Shown piece by piece: positions 19,601 through 27,421 of a DNA stretch of 64,000 nucleotides. A model generated the notes under the pieces. The model was given only the letters and a program-made list of their open reading frames with translations. It had not been told where the DNA came from and did not search any database. Source of the DNA: Rosistilla carotiformis (lineage in GTDB: Bacteria > Planctomycetota > Planctomycetia > Pirellulales > Pirellulaceae). How positions within the stretch are numbered: the first letter of the stretch is position 1; each line of letters opens with the position of its first letter. The DNA is taken from positions 6,983,411 through 7,047,410 of the forward strand of contig NZ_CP036348.1 of the NCBI RefSeq assembly GCF_007753095.1, in the 5' to 3' direction. The translations under genes were made by a program, and so were the position numbers.

Positions 19601-22508
19601 ATTGCAAGTCTTCGACAACATACGCATCGCCAGGAAGCATCGCGTCGGCGACCGCAAAACCGATCTCTGCAAAACCAGCGGCCGGGAACACGATGCCATC
19701 CCAGATTTGGTGATCTCGCAAGTACGGAAAACGGTGTGGGTCGAGCGTCAATTGCCACGTCGGATTTGCCGATTGCAGACGTTTGCCCAACAGCGGGTGC
19801 AGAGGTTTGTCGAGCCTGGCAAGGTCGCGGCCTTTGTCGAGCCAGTATTCTTGGTAGGTCCAAGGATAACGGGGCTGGAGGACGAAGTTGCCCGCGCACT
19901 GATTCAAAGCCTGCCAATCGACCAAGAGCCCAGCGACATGCATCTGGGCGACGTTCTTGAGCAGCGTGGTTGTCGAATCGGTTTGGCGTGCGAGCGAATG
20001 GAATACTTGAGCGGATGCATCGAGAGATGCGAGGCACTGGGCCATCGAACTTCGAAGTGCAGGATGGGGGCCAATTTCGAGAAAGTTCCCGTGCCCGGCA
20101 GCGACCAAGGCGGCAAAGCCTTCGTCGAACAGAACCGGTTGGCGAACGTTATGCCACCAATATTGAGCGTCCATCGTCTGGCCGTCTTGTGGCCGTCCGG
20201 TGACCGTCGAAATGAAAGGGATCGTCGACGGTTGCGGATTCAGGAATTCCAACGCCTGCAGTAACGGTTCCTTGATCGCATCCATCTGGTACGTATGGAA
20301 GGCATAATCGAGTCCCAAGTCGCGGACAAATTTCCCGGCTTGTTTCAGTTGGACTTCCAGGTCAGCAACCGTCTGGGAGTCGCCGCCAATCGTGACCAAC
20401 GAGGGACTGTTGACCGCGGTGACTTCCGCCGCGGCATCGCCGATCAACGCACGCGCCTCGGCCACCGTCATACCAACGGCCAACATCTTGCCCGCACCAC
20501 CGGTCCCATCCTGCAACCGGCTGCGATGATAGACAAGCTGCGTCGCTTCTTCCAACGTATAGATGCCCGCACACCACGCGGCCGCAACCTCTCCCACGCT
20601 GTGACCGATCACGCTGTCGGGTGTGATCCCCCAAGTCTTCCACAGTTCAACCAAAGCGACCTGAAGCGCGAAGATCGCGGGCTGGGCAACTTGCGTGCTG
20701 TCGATCTTCGATTCGCTGGCATCGCACAACATCGCTTCCTTCAGCGACCATCCGCTGACCTGTTGGAATAGCGTGTCGATCTTTTCGATGGTTGCTGCGA
20801 CGATCGGTTCGCGCGCGATTAAGTCTTGCCCCATCGTCGCCCACTGAGACCCTTGGCCTGTGAAAACGAACGCGTTGGTTCCTGGCTGCGTTTCCGCATG
20901 GCCAACCACAACACTCTCTTCCACGTCGTCACCACGCAACCACGCTCTTAGGTTGCCCGCGAGTTGTTTGGCGTCGCGACCACGCAGCACCATGCGTTGC
21001 GAGTGTTGCTCTTTGCGCGTTCCAGCTGAATAGCAGAAGTCGGCAAGTGCGGCTGAATCATCACCGCCGAACTCCTTCAACCGGCGACTGTATTGTTTTG
21101 CATAACCACGCAGCGCTTCATCGTCGCGAGCTGAAATCGGCAACAGGAAAGGTCGTGTCGCAGGGGTTTCGGAACTGGATTTGTGTTGCTTCGTTTGCGG
21201 AGCCGACTGCACCACGGCGCTGGCATTGGTGCCACCAAAACCAAACGAATTGATCGCCGCACTGATCGGTTGATCCTGCGTCGCGATCGGTTGCAATCTG
21301 TCGACGACTTTCAGTTTCAGCGAGTCAAAGGGAATCGCGGGGTTCGCCGCTTCGAAGTTGCCGCTGGGCGGAATCGTTTGGCGGTCCATGATCAAGGCAA
21401 GCTTGAACAAGCCTGCGATACCCGATGCCGGTTCCAGATGCCCGAGGTTCGTCTTGATCGACCCCAGCCAACAATCGTCCCCCGCGGCACGGCCTTTGGA
21501 GACGACCGCCCCGATCGCCGCTGCCTCGATGGGATCGCCGACCGGCGTTCCGGTTCCGTGGGCTTCGACGTAACAGACTTCATTTGGAGCAACGCCCGCT
21601 TCGTCGAGTGCCCGTCGCAACAGCTTGCTTTGTGCCGCCGAACTGGGAACCGTCATCGACGACGTGTGACCATCCTGGTTGACGACTGCCGAGCGGACGA
21701 CGGCGTAGATGTGGTCGCCATTGTCGATCGCATCGGCCAGCGGTTTCAGCAAAACCATCCCCGCCCCTTCGCTGCGAACGTAGCCGTCGGCCCGATGATC
21801 AAAAGCGAAGCACTCGCCGGCGGCCGACAACATCGACGCTTTGCTGAATCCGATGCTGGCGTTGGGCGTCAGCAACGCGTTGACGCCGCCAGTCAGCGCG
21901 GCATCGCATTCACCCGACCAAATCGATCTACAAGCCATCGAAAATGCGACCAGCGCCGACGAACAAGCGGTGTCGACCGCCAGGCTGGGGCCACGCAAGT
22001 CGAACAGATAGGAGATCCGGTTGGCGACGATGCTCAGCGTTCCGCCGGTGTTCGAATGAACATCCAGATTGCCCAGGTCGTTTAATTGCAGGCTGCCGTA
22101 ATCGTGACTGGAAGCTCCCACAAACACGCCAACGTTTGTGCCTCGCAAACTGCTGGGAGGAATTCCGGCATCTTCGCACGCCTCCCAAGCCACTTCGAGC
22201 ATCCAGCGTTGTTGGGGATCCAAGCGAACCGCTTCGCGTCGCGAAAAACCCCAGAACGTCGCATCGAACTCTTTCAGTTGATCGACAAAGCCGCCGCGTC
22301 GCGCCGTCATGTGGCCAGCCGAATTGGGATCCTCATGGAAGTATCGATCGATGTGCCAGCGATCTCCTGGGACGTCCGAGATCGCACTGCCGCGGCGAGC
22401 CAACAGCTGCCAAAGCGAATCGGGATCTCGGATCCCACCGGGTAGACGGCATCCCAGCCCAACCAAGGCCAACGGTTGACGCTGCGTCGTCTGATTCCTT
22501 TGCGTCAT
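13635..22508 (-). CDS. Highly reducing type I PKS, KS-AT-DH-MT-ER-KR-ACP-TR
   Basis: A 2957-residue single-module polyketide synthase. KS: Cys182 in DTACSSA, His317 in EAHGTGT, His357 in KTNLGHLEP. AT: Ser637 in GHSVGE, with YAFH at the specificity position (a hybrid of malonyl HAFH and methylmalonyl YASH). DH: His933 in DHQIWDG and Asp1112 in LDACLQ. C-methyltransferase: EIGAGTG near 1427. ER: AAAGGVGQAAV near 1990. KR: ITGGARGFGF near 2198, with Tyr in SNYNAGN near 2339. ACP: Ser2500 in LGIDSLM. Terminal thioester reductase: TGATGFIGAH near 2595 and YAQTK (Tyr2753, Lys2757). All domains look catalytically complete. It should build a saturated, methyl-branched chain, probably iteratively, and release it reductively as aldehyde or alcohol. 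Start at 22508 is chosen for TAGGA about 10 nt upstream; longer forms from 22541, 22580 or 22619 lack one. Confidence 0.93.
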   Translation of the reverse strand: MTQRNQTTQRQPLALVGLGCRLPGGIRDPDSLWQLLARRGSAISDVPGDRWHIDRYFHEDPNSAGHMTARRGGFVDQLKEFDATFWGFSRREAVRLDPQQRWMLEVAWEACEDAGIPPSSLRGTNVGVFVGASSHDYGSLQLNDLGNLDVHSNTGGTLSIVANRISYLFDLRGPSLAVDTACSSALVAFSMACRSIWSGECDAALTGGVNALLTPNASIGFSKASMLSAAGECFAFDHRADGYVRSEGAGMVLLKPLADAIDNGDHIYAVVRSAVVNQDGHTSSMTVPSSAAQSKLLRRALDEAGVAPNEVCYVEAHGTGTPVGDPIEAAAIGAVVSKGRAAGDDCWLGSIKTNLGHLEPASGIAGLFKLALIMDRQTIPPSGNFEAANPAIPFDSLKLKVVDRLQPIATQDQPISAAINSFGFGGTNASAVVQSAPQTKQHKSSSETPATRPFLLPISARDDEALRGYAKQYSRRLKEFGGDDSAALADFCYSAGTRKEQHSQRMVLRGRDAKQLAGNLRAWLRGDDVEESVVVGHAETQPGTNAFVFTGQGSQWATMGQDLIAREPIVAATIEKIDTLFQQVSGWSLKEAMLCDASESKIDSTQVAQPAIFALQVALVELWKTWGITPDSVIGHSVGEVAAAWCAGIYTLEEATQLVYHRSRLQDGTGGAGKMLAVGMTVAEARALIGDAAAEVTAVNSPSLVTIGGDSQTVADLEVQLKQAGKFVRDLGLDYAFHTYQMDAIKEPLLQALEFLNPQPSTIPFISTVTGRPQDGQTMDAQYWWHNVRQPVLFDEGFAALVAAGHGNFLEIGPHPALRSSMAQCLASLDASAQVFHSLARQTDSTTTLLKNVAQMHVAGLLVDWQALNQCAGNFVLQPRYPWTYQEYWLDKGRDLARLDKPLHPLLGKRLQSANPTWQLTLDPHRFPYLRDHQIWDGIVFPAAGFAEIGFAVADAMLPGDAYVVEDLQCLEALFIDPDLMPTIQVVFEEQTKSFSIHSSTDKQNWQTNACGRLVLLPADPIQPKPNLQAIESRLPCTVSHENLYDNLHRSGYGFGDAFSLIQHLRHGEPASLSETSFDGSPLRRESLAWVDASGLGASAAAEYRWHPAILDACLQATHGTQYAEADAEQGDDFYLPESIRRVHLYCNSLPLQFWVHAVQTAAESDCFEYDLFVIDSAGQTIAEIQGFRVAKVQRTGVTRPIDDCLYRFQWQPQRIRGTQATGACDFPSSSELLRPVESQAADLVDQYGLGDYYADFLPRMQQVVLACIVNALRQLGWSYQAGDRFTADQLMEALGIVEEHTQLLQAQLHWLADAGVIAADGSGWRATTTLATRDTKELLADLAEEYPRFAAEVDLVTASCLRLADVMSGEIDPLELLFPGGSSHLVDHFYTQGCDFPAFNQLLKTVVGQSVANLPPRRTVRVLEIGAGTGSLTGQIVQTLPADRFEYLFTDIGGAFLADAKQRFDDCPAMDYQLFDLQRPAEDQGIEPHSFDIVIATNVLHATEDLSVALANAKSCLAAEGLFVFLEVVERRPIWDNVFGLLKGWWSFQDAHRSDSPLLSRDAWEALLQQSGFQDVASFKCADDAEQAVFIAHAPETQSVSADADSMARQDDVEPSSDAITLMFVGEDPVSTELALQWDRELGEVVRVRRGAEYQQTDENEFTVVDGSVDELQRLFHDARLGDRTVEKIVHGWGLSTPASALDIDRLLDAQKVGVLSCMHLVQALGDWNLSPQPRVHVLTRGAQSTSDTDRVDGLAASPLVGFCRVARSEVFDLGWQLIDLDVEPNADDVANIVDELRAAEPEAEVALRGTSRLVNRLHRANAADLPTRQFDWNAGGPTSRAYRLQMQKPGVLEDLSLNETDRRSPQPDEIEVQVMAGGINFRDVMKALGMYPGNSIDLLWFGDDFAGVVERVGENVDSIQPGDRVCGIAGYSFQSHLVVDHRMVFKLPADLSFAQGATVPTAFMTAEVAIGRIARMRAGEKILIHAAAGGVGQAAVQTAQHLGLEIFATAGTPEKRELLKRMGVAHVMDSRNVRFADEIMQLTDGAGVDAVLNSLAGEFVPKSLSVLAPFGRFLEIGKVDVYGNSKIGLAALKHNISYHVIDLAQIIDQRPAEIANVLRELSDRFAAGDYKPLPLTQFPISEAAEAFRYMAQGQHIGKNVLSFESPASDAATGRRIVGPCTQEGHLFKADATYLITGGARGFGFEVAKWMASQGARNLVSMSRSGPDQASSDAIQRMRDEGICVVDARGDVTDAEAANRVIDTIQADMPELKGVLHAAMVLDDEFISELDVQRFNRVLQPKMLGAWNLHQATLELPLDHFICFSSFSAVIGAPKQSNYNAGNSFLDALAGYRHARNLPAMTVNWGAILGAGFVDRNQKTAEYLDTLGMQAFPVGKALDLLGQLLQRDVPLLSAARVDWQRLSKLSPALTRLPVYAGVVNERGSSRCGSSLPEELKAMPADQWPAFLEDFVAQQVAGVFGSQDQDVDRTRSLTTLGIDSLMAVELVNRLETAAGIRIPMGGLLSGVNVRELSVLLQQQLLERIAVEPQRGEGPTPTEVPSKGIDFERDAALDDSVLPAAKRYSSDPPAKVLLTGATGFIGAHLLHELLETTDSEITCLVRARDLESGMQRIVDNLAKYRLCPNGAADRVKIQLGDIAQPQLGLSTEAFSCLADEMDVLYHNAASPNLMLPYDALHGPNVVGTQEMLRLACHNKTKPLHYVSTFMVHGTDANRGCDVAESDLLPRCEDLIYGYAQTKWVAEKMIETARQRGLPVTIYRPGHVTGHSETGVANVDDLLHTIVRACVSVGAAPFRSLQLDITPVDFVARAIVALSQHDANLGQTFHLTNPQPLNDEVLVNWMQSIGSQVDLISHEEWCQRIDAKTSDHDASLEVLTEVLMPRLTSGGKRGIHPRFDCKRTLDALAGSGILCPPADKQLLSTCYAYLQENGAVDDPSAVC

Positions 22509-22684
22509 CGCCAAGCATCCTATTTCGTTCACGATATCCATTTGTGCTGGCGAGCATATCACCACTTCTTGACTCACCATACCAAAACAGCTCGGTTTTG
22601 AGAGCAAGTCGCGACACAACTTTTTGGGCGGTCCGGCGGCCCAGCCCCCCCCTTTTTGCGAGGAAATCGCGATGGCGACTTAGA

Positions 22685-23962
22685 CTAGACGGACAGGTTT
22701 GCCTCGGAGGGAACCTGTTGATTGTCAACGTAGGGGCGGTAGGCAACCATCTCGACGCGCCGCTGGCTGTGCAGACGATAGGTGATCCCTCGCCAGTTCA
22801 CCTGCCGCACCCAGATCGCTTTGATGGTGCAATAGACGTGCGTCAGCTGGCATACGGGGAGCAAGGCAAAGACCTGTGCCGCTTCACTCCACGACATCCG
22901 GTGCAGTGAATCGCCTCTCGTGGCGACCGCTTCGCCGACCGCAACGCGAACCGTTCGCCAGCTGAGAAACATGCAACCGTTGGCGATGAGCATCGATGAC
23001 GTCAGCAATGCGGCCGCAGGCCAGTCGCCCCAGCAGAGCGCGGCGATCAGAAATAACAACCAGCCCGCGGTAAACAAAGCCAAGGCAGCTGCGTGAACGA
23101 CTGTCCCCGCAAATGTGGGTTCGTAGACTCGGCTCCACGTGAGCATGCGTGTCACGTAGCGGCCGACAAATGCGGTCGTGCACTGGTCTCGATTGACCAT
23201 GATCAGATTGGGAGCGAAATGAACTCGCAGCCCGAGCCGAGTCATCGCCGCTTTGATCGGACCGTCATCGACAACGGAGGTCTTCCAGTCGTCGACCAGC
23301 CCCGACGACAAGAGGTCGGCGGTGCGGATCGCGCAGGTCCCCGCCCAGGGGTTTGCGTTGATCGCCGTCGCTACCAACGCGCCGGAATTCCAAAGGCTTC
23401 TCAAAACCGATCCCGTATCGCGTCTGCGAGGATCGAACCATTGGTTGCCCGTGACGACTCCGACCTTCGGATCCGATAGCGGTTGGACCACGTCGCGCAG
23501 CCAATTGGCGTGCGGAACAACATCCGCATCCACCAACACGACCACTTGGCTAGTCGATGAGATCTGGCTTGTCGCCTGTACCAGCGAACTGCATTTCAGG
23601 CTGCACGTTGGCAACGGATTCTGCAGTTCGACGATGCGGATGCGATCCTGTGCGTCGCGTTCCGACTTGACTTGCATCGCAACATCCCATGCTGGGTCGC
23701 ACCGATTGTCGACCACCACGATGACTTCGAAGTCGGGATAAGATTGCTCCAGCAAACCTCGCAACGTCTGTTCCAGGAAAGGGTCACAGCCTCGCAACGA
23801 CAGCAACACCGAAGCCTTGGGGGCGAAGGGTTGGTTTTCATGCAGCCTATGATTCCCCATGCCAGGCCGGACAATCCGTGCGGCAAAGAACCAGGCGAAG
23901 CCCCAATTTGCAATCGACCACAGCAACAGCGCGATCGAATAAATTGCAGCGATCGAGATCAT
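22685..23962 (-). CDS. Membrane GT2/GT21-like glycosyltransferase (paralog b)
   Basis: A 425-residue membrane glycosyltransferase, paralogous to the one at 10955-12187. N-terminal helix (4-28), then a GT-A domain with SVLLSLRGCDPFL, VVVDNRCDPAW, VLVDADVVPHANW and the third Asp in SVVDDGP. The acceptor motif region reads TRMLTW, closer to the (Q/R)xxRW motif than paralog a. Several hydrophobic helices follow (about 270-340), and both paralogs end in a conserved VNWRGITY/IDWRDVRY-type segment. GT21 ceramide-glucosyltransferase/HpnI-type chemistry on a lipid acceptor is the likely activity. It lies upstream of the PKS on the same strand (176 nt gap) and downstream of four more glycosyltransferase genes in the same direction, so it may be part of that operon. 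Confidence 0.87.
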   Translation of the reverse strand: MISIAAIYSIALLLWSIANWGFAWFFAARIVRPGMGNHRLHENQPFAPKASVLLSLRGCDPFLEQTLRGLLEQSYPDFEVIVVVDNRCDPAWDVAMQVKSERDAQDRIRIVELQNPLPTCSLKCSSLVQATSQISSTSQVVVLVDADVVPHANWLRDVVQPLSDPKVGVVTGNQWFDPRRRDTGSVLRSLWNSGALVATAINANPWAGTCAIRTADLLSSGLVDDWKTSVVDDGPIKAAMTRLGLRVHFAPNLIMVNRDQCTTAFVGRYVTRMLTWSRVYEPTFAGTVVHAAALALFTAGWLLFLIAALCWGDWPAAALLTSSMLIANGCMFLSWRTVRVAVGEAVATRGDSLHRMSWSEAAQVFALLPVCQLTHVYCTIKAIWVRQVNWRGITYRLHSQRRVEMVAYRPYVDNQQVPSEANLSV

Positions 23963-24035
23963 GGGGAACCTGTTGGAAGCATCACGCGGCGGTATCGAGG
24001 GGGAAAGTGTTTGTAGATCGATCCGGAGTTCGTCG

Positions 24036-24950
24036 TTAATCCGATCGCATCAGCATCCGCAGCAAGAGCCCCGCAAAACGGAAGGCATCTTTGCAGAGGG
24101 TCCACGATGTCCATCGCACTCTGCGGATTCCGGACTTATCGAACCGCCAATTTGCGGTGCTGCCGCTGATCAGATGTCGCCCTCCGGCGAGGCGTTGGTT
24201 TTCCTTCGCCTCGGGACCGCTGACGTAGACCGCTCCCCTGCCACCGCTGACGTGCGCGTAGCCATGTCGCTGGTGAATGACCGGCGCTACGGCTGTGATA
24301 TCGACGACCGGGATGCCGTTGGATTTGCTGTGAGCGACCATCCAGTTGTCCCAATTCCCACGCCCGATGGCAAACGCGGGAAGATCTTGAAAAAGGTCGG
24401 CGGTGAAGATGAAGTAGTCTTTGCAGACAACCGATGCCAGTTCGCCCTGCGTCTCACATTTCTGGAAACAATCGTCGAGCCAGCCAGCCGCGGGATGTTG
24501 CACTGCGGCGGGAACATCCAGCTCGGTTCGCTGCCCGATCGCCAGCCACGACGCGAGGTCGGAATCTTGCAACCGTCGCACCGAATGGGTGAAACGCTGG
24601 TCTAGCACGATATCTCCATTAACAAAGGCGCGGACGCTGCCGCGTGCGATGTCGGCTGCGACACGAAACACATCGTCCAGCAATGGAGTGCCAAGTTCAT
24701 TGGTCGCGATGCACGGAAGGCACGTAAAGCGAGCGCGAAGATCGTCGGGGATCGAGGTGTCGGAGAACAGCAGGATCTCCACGTCCGGTCCCAGCATCTG
24801 CCAGCTGGCCAGCGCATTGCGTTGGTGCGTGTCGGCTTCGCCAACAAACGGCTTCAGCACCGTGAAGATCGTGACCAACGGACGGGCGTTAGCCTCCGCT
24901 TTCCTTAATCGGGCGCTTGGGCGTGCTGCCGAAAGTGTTGTTGGTGTCAT
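24036..24950 (-). CDS. Putative nucleotide-sugar glycosyltransferase
   Basis: A 304-residue cytoplasmic protein. The start at 24950 has AGGATAAA upstream and lies 5 nt after the stop of the preceding GT8-like gene, which argues for translational coupling. Motifs seen: FTVLKPFVG, QRNALASW, EILLFSD, FVNGDIVL (the DxD-like position appears as G-D), IGRGNWDNWM and the final HQRHGYAHVSGG. This combination defines a family I remember from O-antigen and exopolysaccharide loci, where it is annotated as a glycosyltransferase-like protein of unproven activity. The C-terminal 40 residues are Arg/Trp-rich and may associate with the membrane. Its place among glycosyltransferase genes supports a role in decorating the cluster product. 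Confidence 0.7.
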   Translation of the reverse strand: MTPTTLSAARPSARLRKAEANARPLVTIFTVLKPFVGEADTHQRNALASWQMLGPDVEILLFSDTSIPDDLRARFTCLPCIATNELGTPLLDDVFRVAADIARGSVRAFVNGDIVLDQRFTHSVRRLQDSDLASWLAIGQRTELDVPAAVQHPAAGWLDDCFQKCETQGELASVVCKDYFIFTADLFQDLPAFAIGRGNWDNWMVAHSKSNGIPVVDITAVAPVIHQRHGYAHVSGGRGAVYVSGPEAKENQRLAGGRHLISGSTANWRFDKSGIRRVRWTSWTLCKDAFRFAGLLLRMLMRSD

Positions 24951-24955
24951 TGGCT

Positions 24956-26023
24956 TTATCCTGCGGCCCACATCGAAGTCAATCGTCGGGAAGAGATCGT
25001 CGCTTGTTTGATCGCGGCAAGCACTTGCCGATTGAACCAATCCTTGAAGTTGGACCTGCTGGTATCGGGCCGCCACCCGCGCCAGGCAGTTTCATCCAGC
25101 CCCTCGTAAAAGACTTCGCTGCGAGGGTGATTGGAGTTGTGTTGCCAAGGCTTGAATTCTGTCGTGAAGTGCACGATCGCCGGATCGGTCCGCATCCGAT
25201 CCCATTGGTTCACTTCGATTGGCGCGTGCCGTGCCGACGGATACTCAAACACATGCGCCCCCTGGTTCCAGCGCGGATCAAAGCGTCCCCAGTTGCCATG
25301 ACAAGCCACGTTGAGCGCGTACTGATCCCAGCACCAAACGTACTTTTGATTATCGCGGAGCGTTTTCAGCAATCGCGTCGCCATCTCTTCCTTGCGCCAC
25401 AGGTCAAGATTCAGAACCATCACGCCGCTATTGAAGTACTCGCTGGATCCGTCGAGCCCTAGTTCGCGGTAGTTCCGGATCGGAGAGAGCGACGCCATAT
25501 AAGGATTGGCCATGCGATAGTTCGCACATCCAAGTCGCGCGTCGACATAGGGGCAAGCGACGTCGACGGTTGCCAGGCAGAAATTGGCTTCGATCGGCAA
25601 CGCCCACAAGTGGCCAAGGTCCTCTTGGATGAACAGGTCCGAATCGAGATAGATCACCCGTCGCACATCGCTTGGCAACAGTTCGGCAGTCAGCAGCCGG
25701 AAGTAGGCGGTGTGTGAAATATGATGCGAGATCGTCAGGTCTGCGAAGATCGCGCGATCGGGCTGGATCACGTGGATATCGATCGGTTCGTCTGCGAGCG
25801 TCGCTTCGATCATCGACCAATTTGCGTCGTTGATCCCACCGGTGATGAAGAACAAACGAATCCGAGAACCTTTTGCCAAGTTGCGGCAGGCGCTCTTGAG
25901 CGTCACTGCCAACGGCATCGCATAGGCGTCGTCGGCCGCACAAACGACATCGATCGTCGCATCGGATCGATCGGCGGGCGGAGCGTGCTGCGCTGTCGCG
26001 GCGGTTGATTGTTGTGTGTTCAC
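24956..26023 (-). CDS. GT8 family glycosyltransferase
   Basis: A 355-residue retaining-type glycosyltransferase. The start is taken as GTG at 26023, which overlaps the upstream stop as GTGA and has GGAG about 9 nt before it. An in-frame upstream Met would force a 46-nt overlap. GT8 hallmarks: IDVVCAADDAYAMPL at the N-terminus, VIYLDSDLF (metal-binding DxD), YFNSGVMVLNLDLW, DQYALNVACHG, and HFTTEFKPW with the conserved His near the end. LPS galactosyl/glucosyltransferases (RfaI/RfaJ, WaaJ) are the best known members; the actual sugar cannot be read from the sequence. It is coupled to the genes on both sides in the minus-strand glycosyltransferase operon. Confidence 0.88.
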   Translation of the reverse strand: MNTQQSTAATAQHAPPADRSDATIDVVCAADDAYAMPLAVTLKSACRNLAKGSRIRLFFITGGINDANWSMIEATLADEPIDIHVIQPDRAIFADLTISHHISHTAYFRLLTAELLPSDVRRVIYLDSDLFIQEDLGHLWALPIEANFCLATVDVACPYVDARLGCANYRMANPYMASLSPIRNYRELGLDGSSEYFNSGVMVLNLDLWRKEEMATRLLKTLRDNQKYVWCWDQYALNVACHGNWGRFDPRWNQGAHVFEYPSARHAPIEVNQWDRMRTDPAIVHFTTEFKPWQHNSNHPRSEVFYEGLDETAWRGWRPDTSRSNFKDWFNRQVLAAIKQATISSRRLTSMWAAG

Positions 26024-27318
26024 GAATCGTGCTCCGCATCGCCCCGTTCGGCCTTCGCAAACCAATCGATCACCTTCTGGCGTGCGCGAACCACCGGCCC
26101 AGCGACCGGATGCCGATGGATCGAATCAAAGATCGCGTGGGCCTGGCCCAGTTCATCGCGCAACCCATCGATCATCCGATGCAGCAGTTCCGTTTCACGC
26201 TCGGCATCCGCCAGTTGCGTTTGCAATTTTTGAAGGTCGTCGTTTTGGAAGACGCCACGCATCGGGTAGGCTGCTGGCAAACAGAGCGACGGCGGTGCAG
26301 CGTCCGCCGGCGGCAAGATCGCTTTGGGAAACCGAGGCGTCCGATCGCTGCGGACCGCGCTTTGCGCCTGACCCAGCATCGCCTGAATCAACTGGACCAT
26401 CAAATCGCTGGCCGGGGATTGAAGCTGCAACGCGTCGTGTAGCACCGATTTTTGATAGTGCATGCGAGCTTCAGTTGGCCGAATCAATTGTTCTAGCGTT
26501 TGTGCGATCTGTTCCTTTGCGGTGATTCGCCAAGCGGCATCGGCATACAACGGGCTGTTGGTGTAATCGAGAATCGCCGTCGGCTTGCCCAACAGCATCG
26601 ATTCCAATTGCGCCGTCGATGGCGTTGTGATCGTGGCGTCAACGCGATCGAGCACGTCGGCCAGATCGCTGTCGCTCTCCTGGTTCTCGACTCCGATCCG
26701 ACGGTCCATTCCGCCTTTCAGCCGCCATGCGATTTCGATCCGTCGGCCATCGAGCCGATCGGTGTCGCGAACCGTGTCGCAAAGATCGGCTAGCGATTGA
26801 GCGATTTGTTGCCGCTGCGAATCGGTAAAGCCTGGGCATCTGGCCGTCATCACCAGGATTCGGAAGACGTTTGGATCGCGTGGGAGATTGCGAGTGGTGT
26901 CGCGTGCGGCGAGATCATCGAAGCGGGGAATCCCTACGATCTCGATCTTGTCAGCGTTCCCCCAAGACCATAGCACTCTCGCTTGCGCCGCCCCAATGCA
27001 CGCGACTTTGTCCGACAGGACCGGACGCATCGTCCAAGGCGATGCTGGCTCATCCGCTCGGTTTTCCCAAGCGTTTCGCCATTCCAAGATGCCATCGATC
27101 GCATACAGCGTCGCGACACGGCGGCTTTGCAGCTGGCGGATTGCCGATCGAAACCGCTCGAAGTGCTCCGAAAAGAAGATCGCCAAATCGCCCGGTACCG
27201 CAAGCTTCAGGACTTCCTCGGCTGTGGCGATGCGAATCGGCAGTCGGCCCATCAGCGGTGCCGCGTGGTGCGCCACTTCGCTGTCGGTGCCAACATAAAA
27301 AACCGTTCCACTCGCCAC
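26020..27318 (-). CDS. GT-B-like glycan biosynthesis protein with C-terminal coiled coil
   Basis: A 432-residue protein. GTG at 27318 is chosen, with AAGGA about 12 nt upstream; the frame stays open to 27726 but that part overlaps the GT4 gene and reads as a shadow. The N-terminal half begins TVFYVGTDSEVAHH and carries LYAIDGILEWRNAWENR. The second half has VDATITTPSTAQLESMLLGKP followed by DYTNSPLY, a pattern of GT-B-fold or CDP-glycerol/capsule-type enzymes in which a Ser/Thr-rich loop binds the donor. Residues from about 370 form a heptad-rich coiled coil (DDLQKLQTQLADAERETELL), which is unusual for these enzymes and suggests oligomerisation or a scaffold. Exact chemistry is not recognised. 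Its stop overlaps the start of the GT8 gene. Confidence 0.7.
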   Translation of the reverse strand: MASGTVFYVGTDSEVAHHAAPLMGRLPIRIATAEEVLKLAVPGDLAIFFSEHFERFRSAIRQLQSRRVATLYAIDGILEWRNAWENRADEPASPWTMRPVLSDKVACIGAAQARVLWSWGNADKIEIVGIPRFDDLAARDTTRNLPRDPNVFRILVMTARCPGFTDSQRQQIAQSLADLCDTVRDTDRLDGRRIEIAWRLKGGMDRRIGVENQESDSDLADVLDRVDATITTPSTAQLESMLLGKPTAILDYTNSPLYADAAWRITAKEQIAQTLEQLIRPTEARMHYQKSVLHDALQLQSPASDLMVQLIQAMLGQAQSAVRSDRTPRFPKAILPPADAAPPSLCLPAAYPMRGVFQNDDLQKLQTQLADAERETELLHRMIDGLRDELGQAHAIFDSIHRHPVAGPVVRARQKVIDWFAKAERGDAEHDS

Positions 27319-27421
27319 CGCTCGCCCATCCTTGCGCCCACCACTTCGATTGTCGTTGCGATTCTGCCGCTGCAGAAATCGATCGCACCGGCACCTACTA
27401 TCCCCGATGTTTCGCAAGGGT

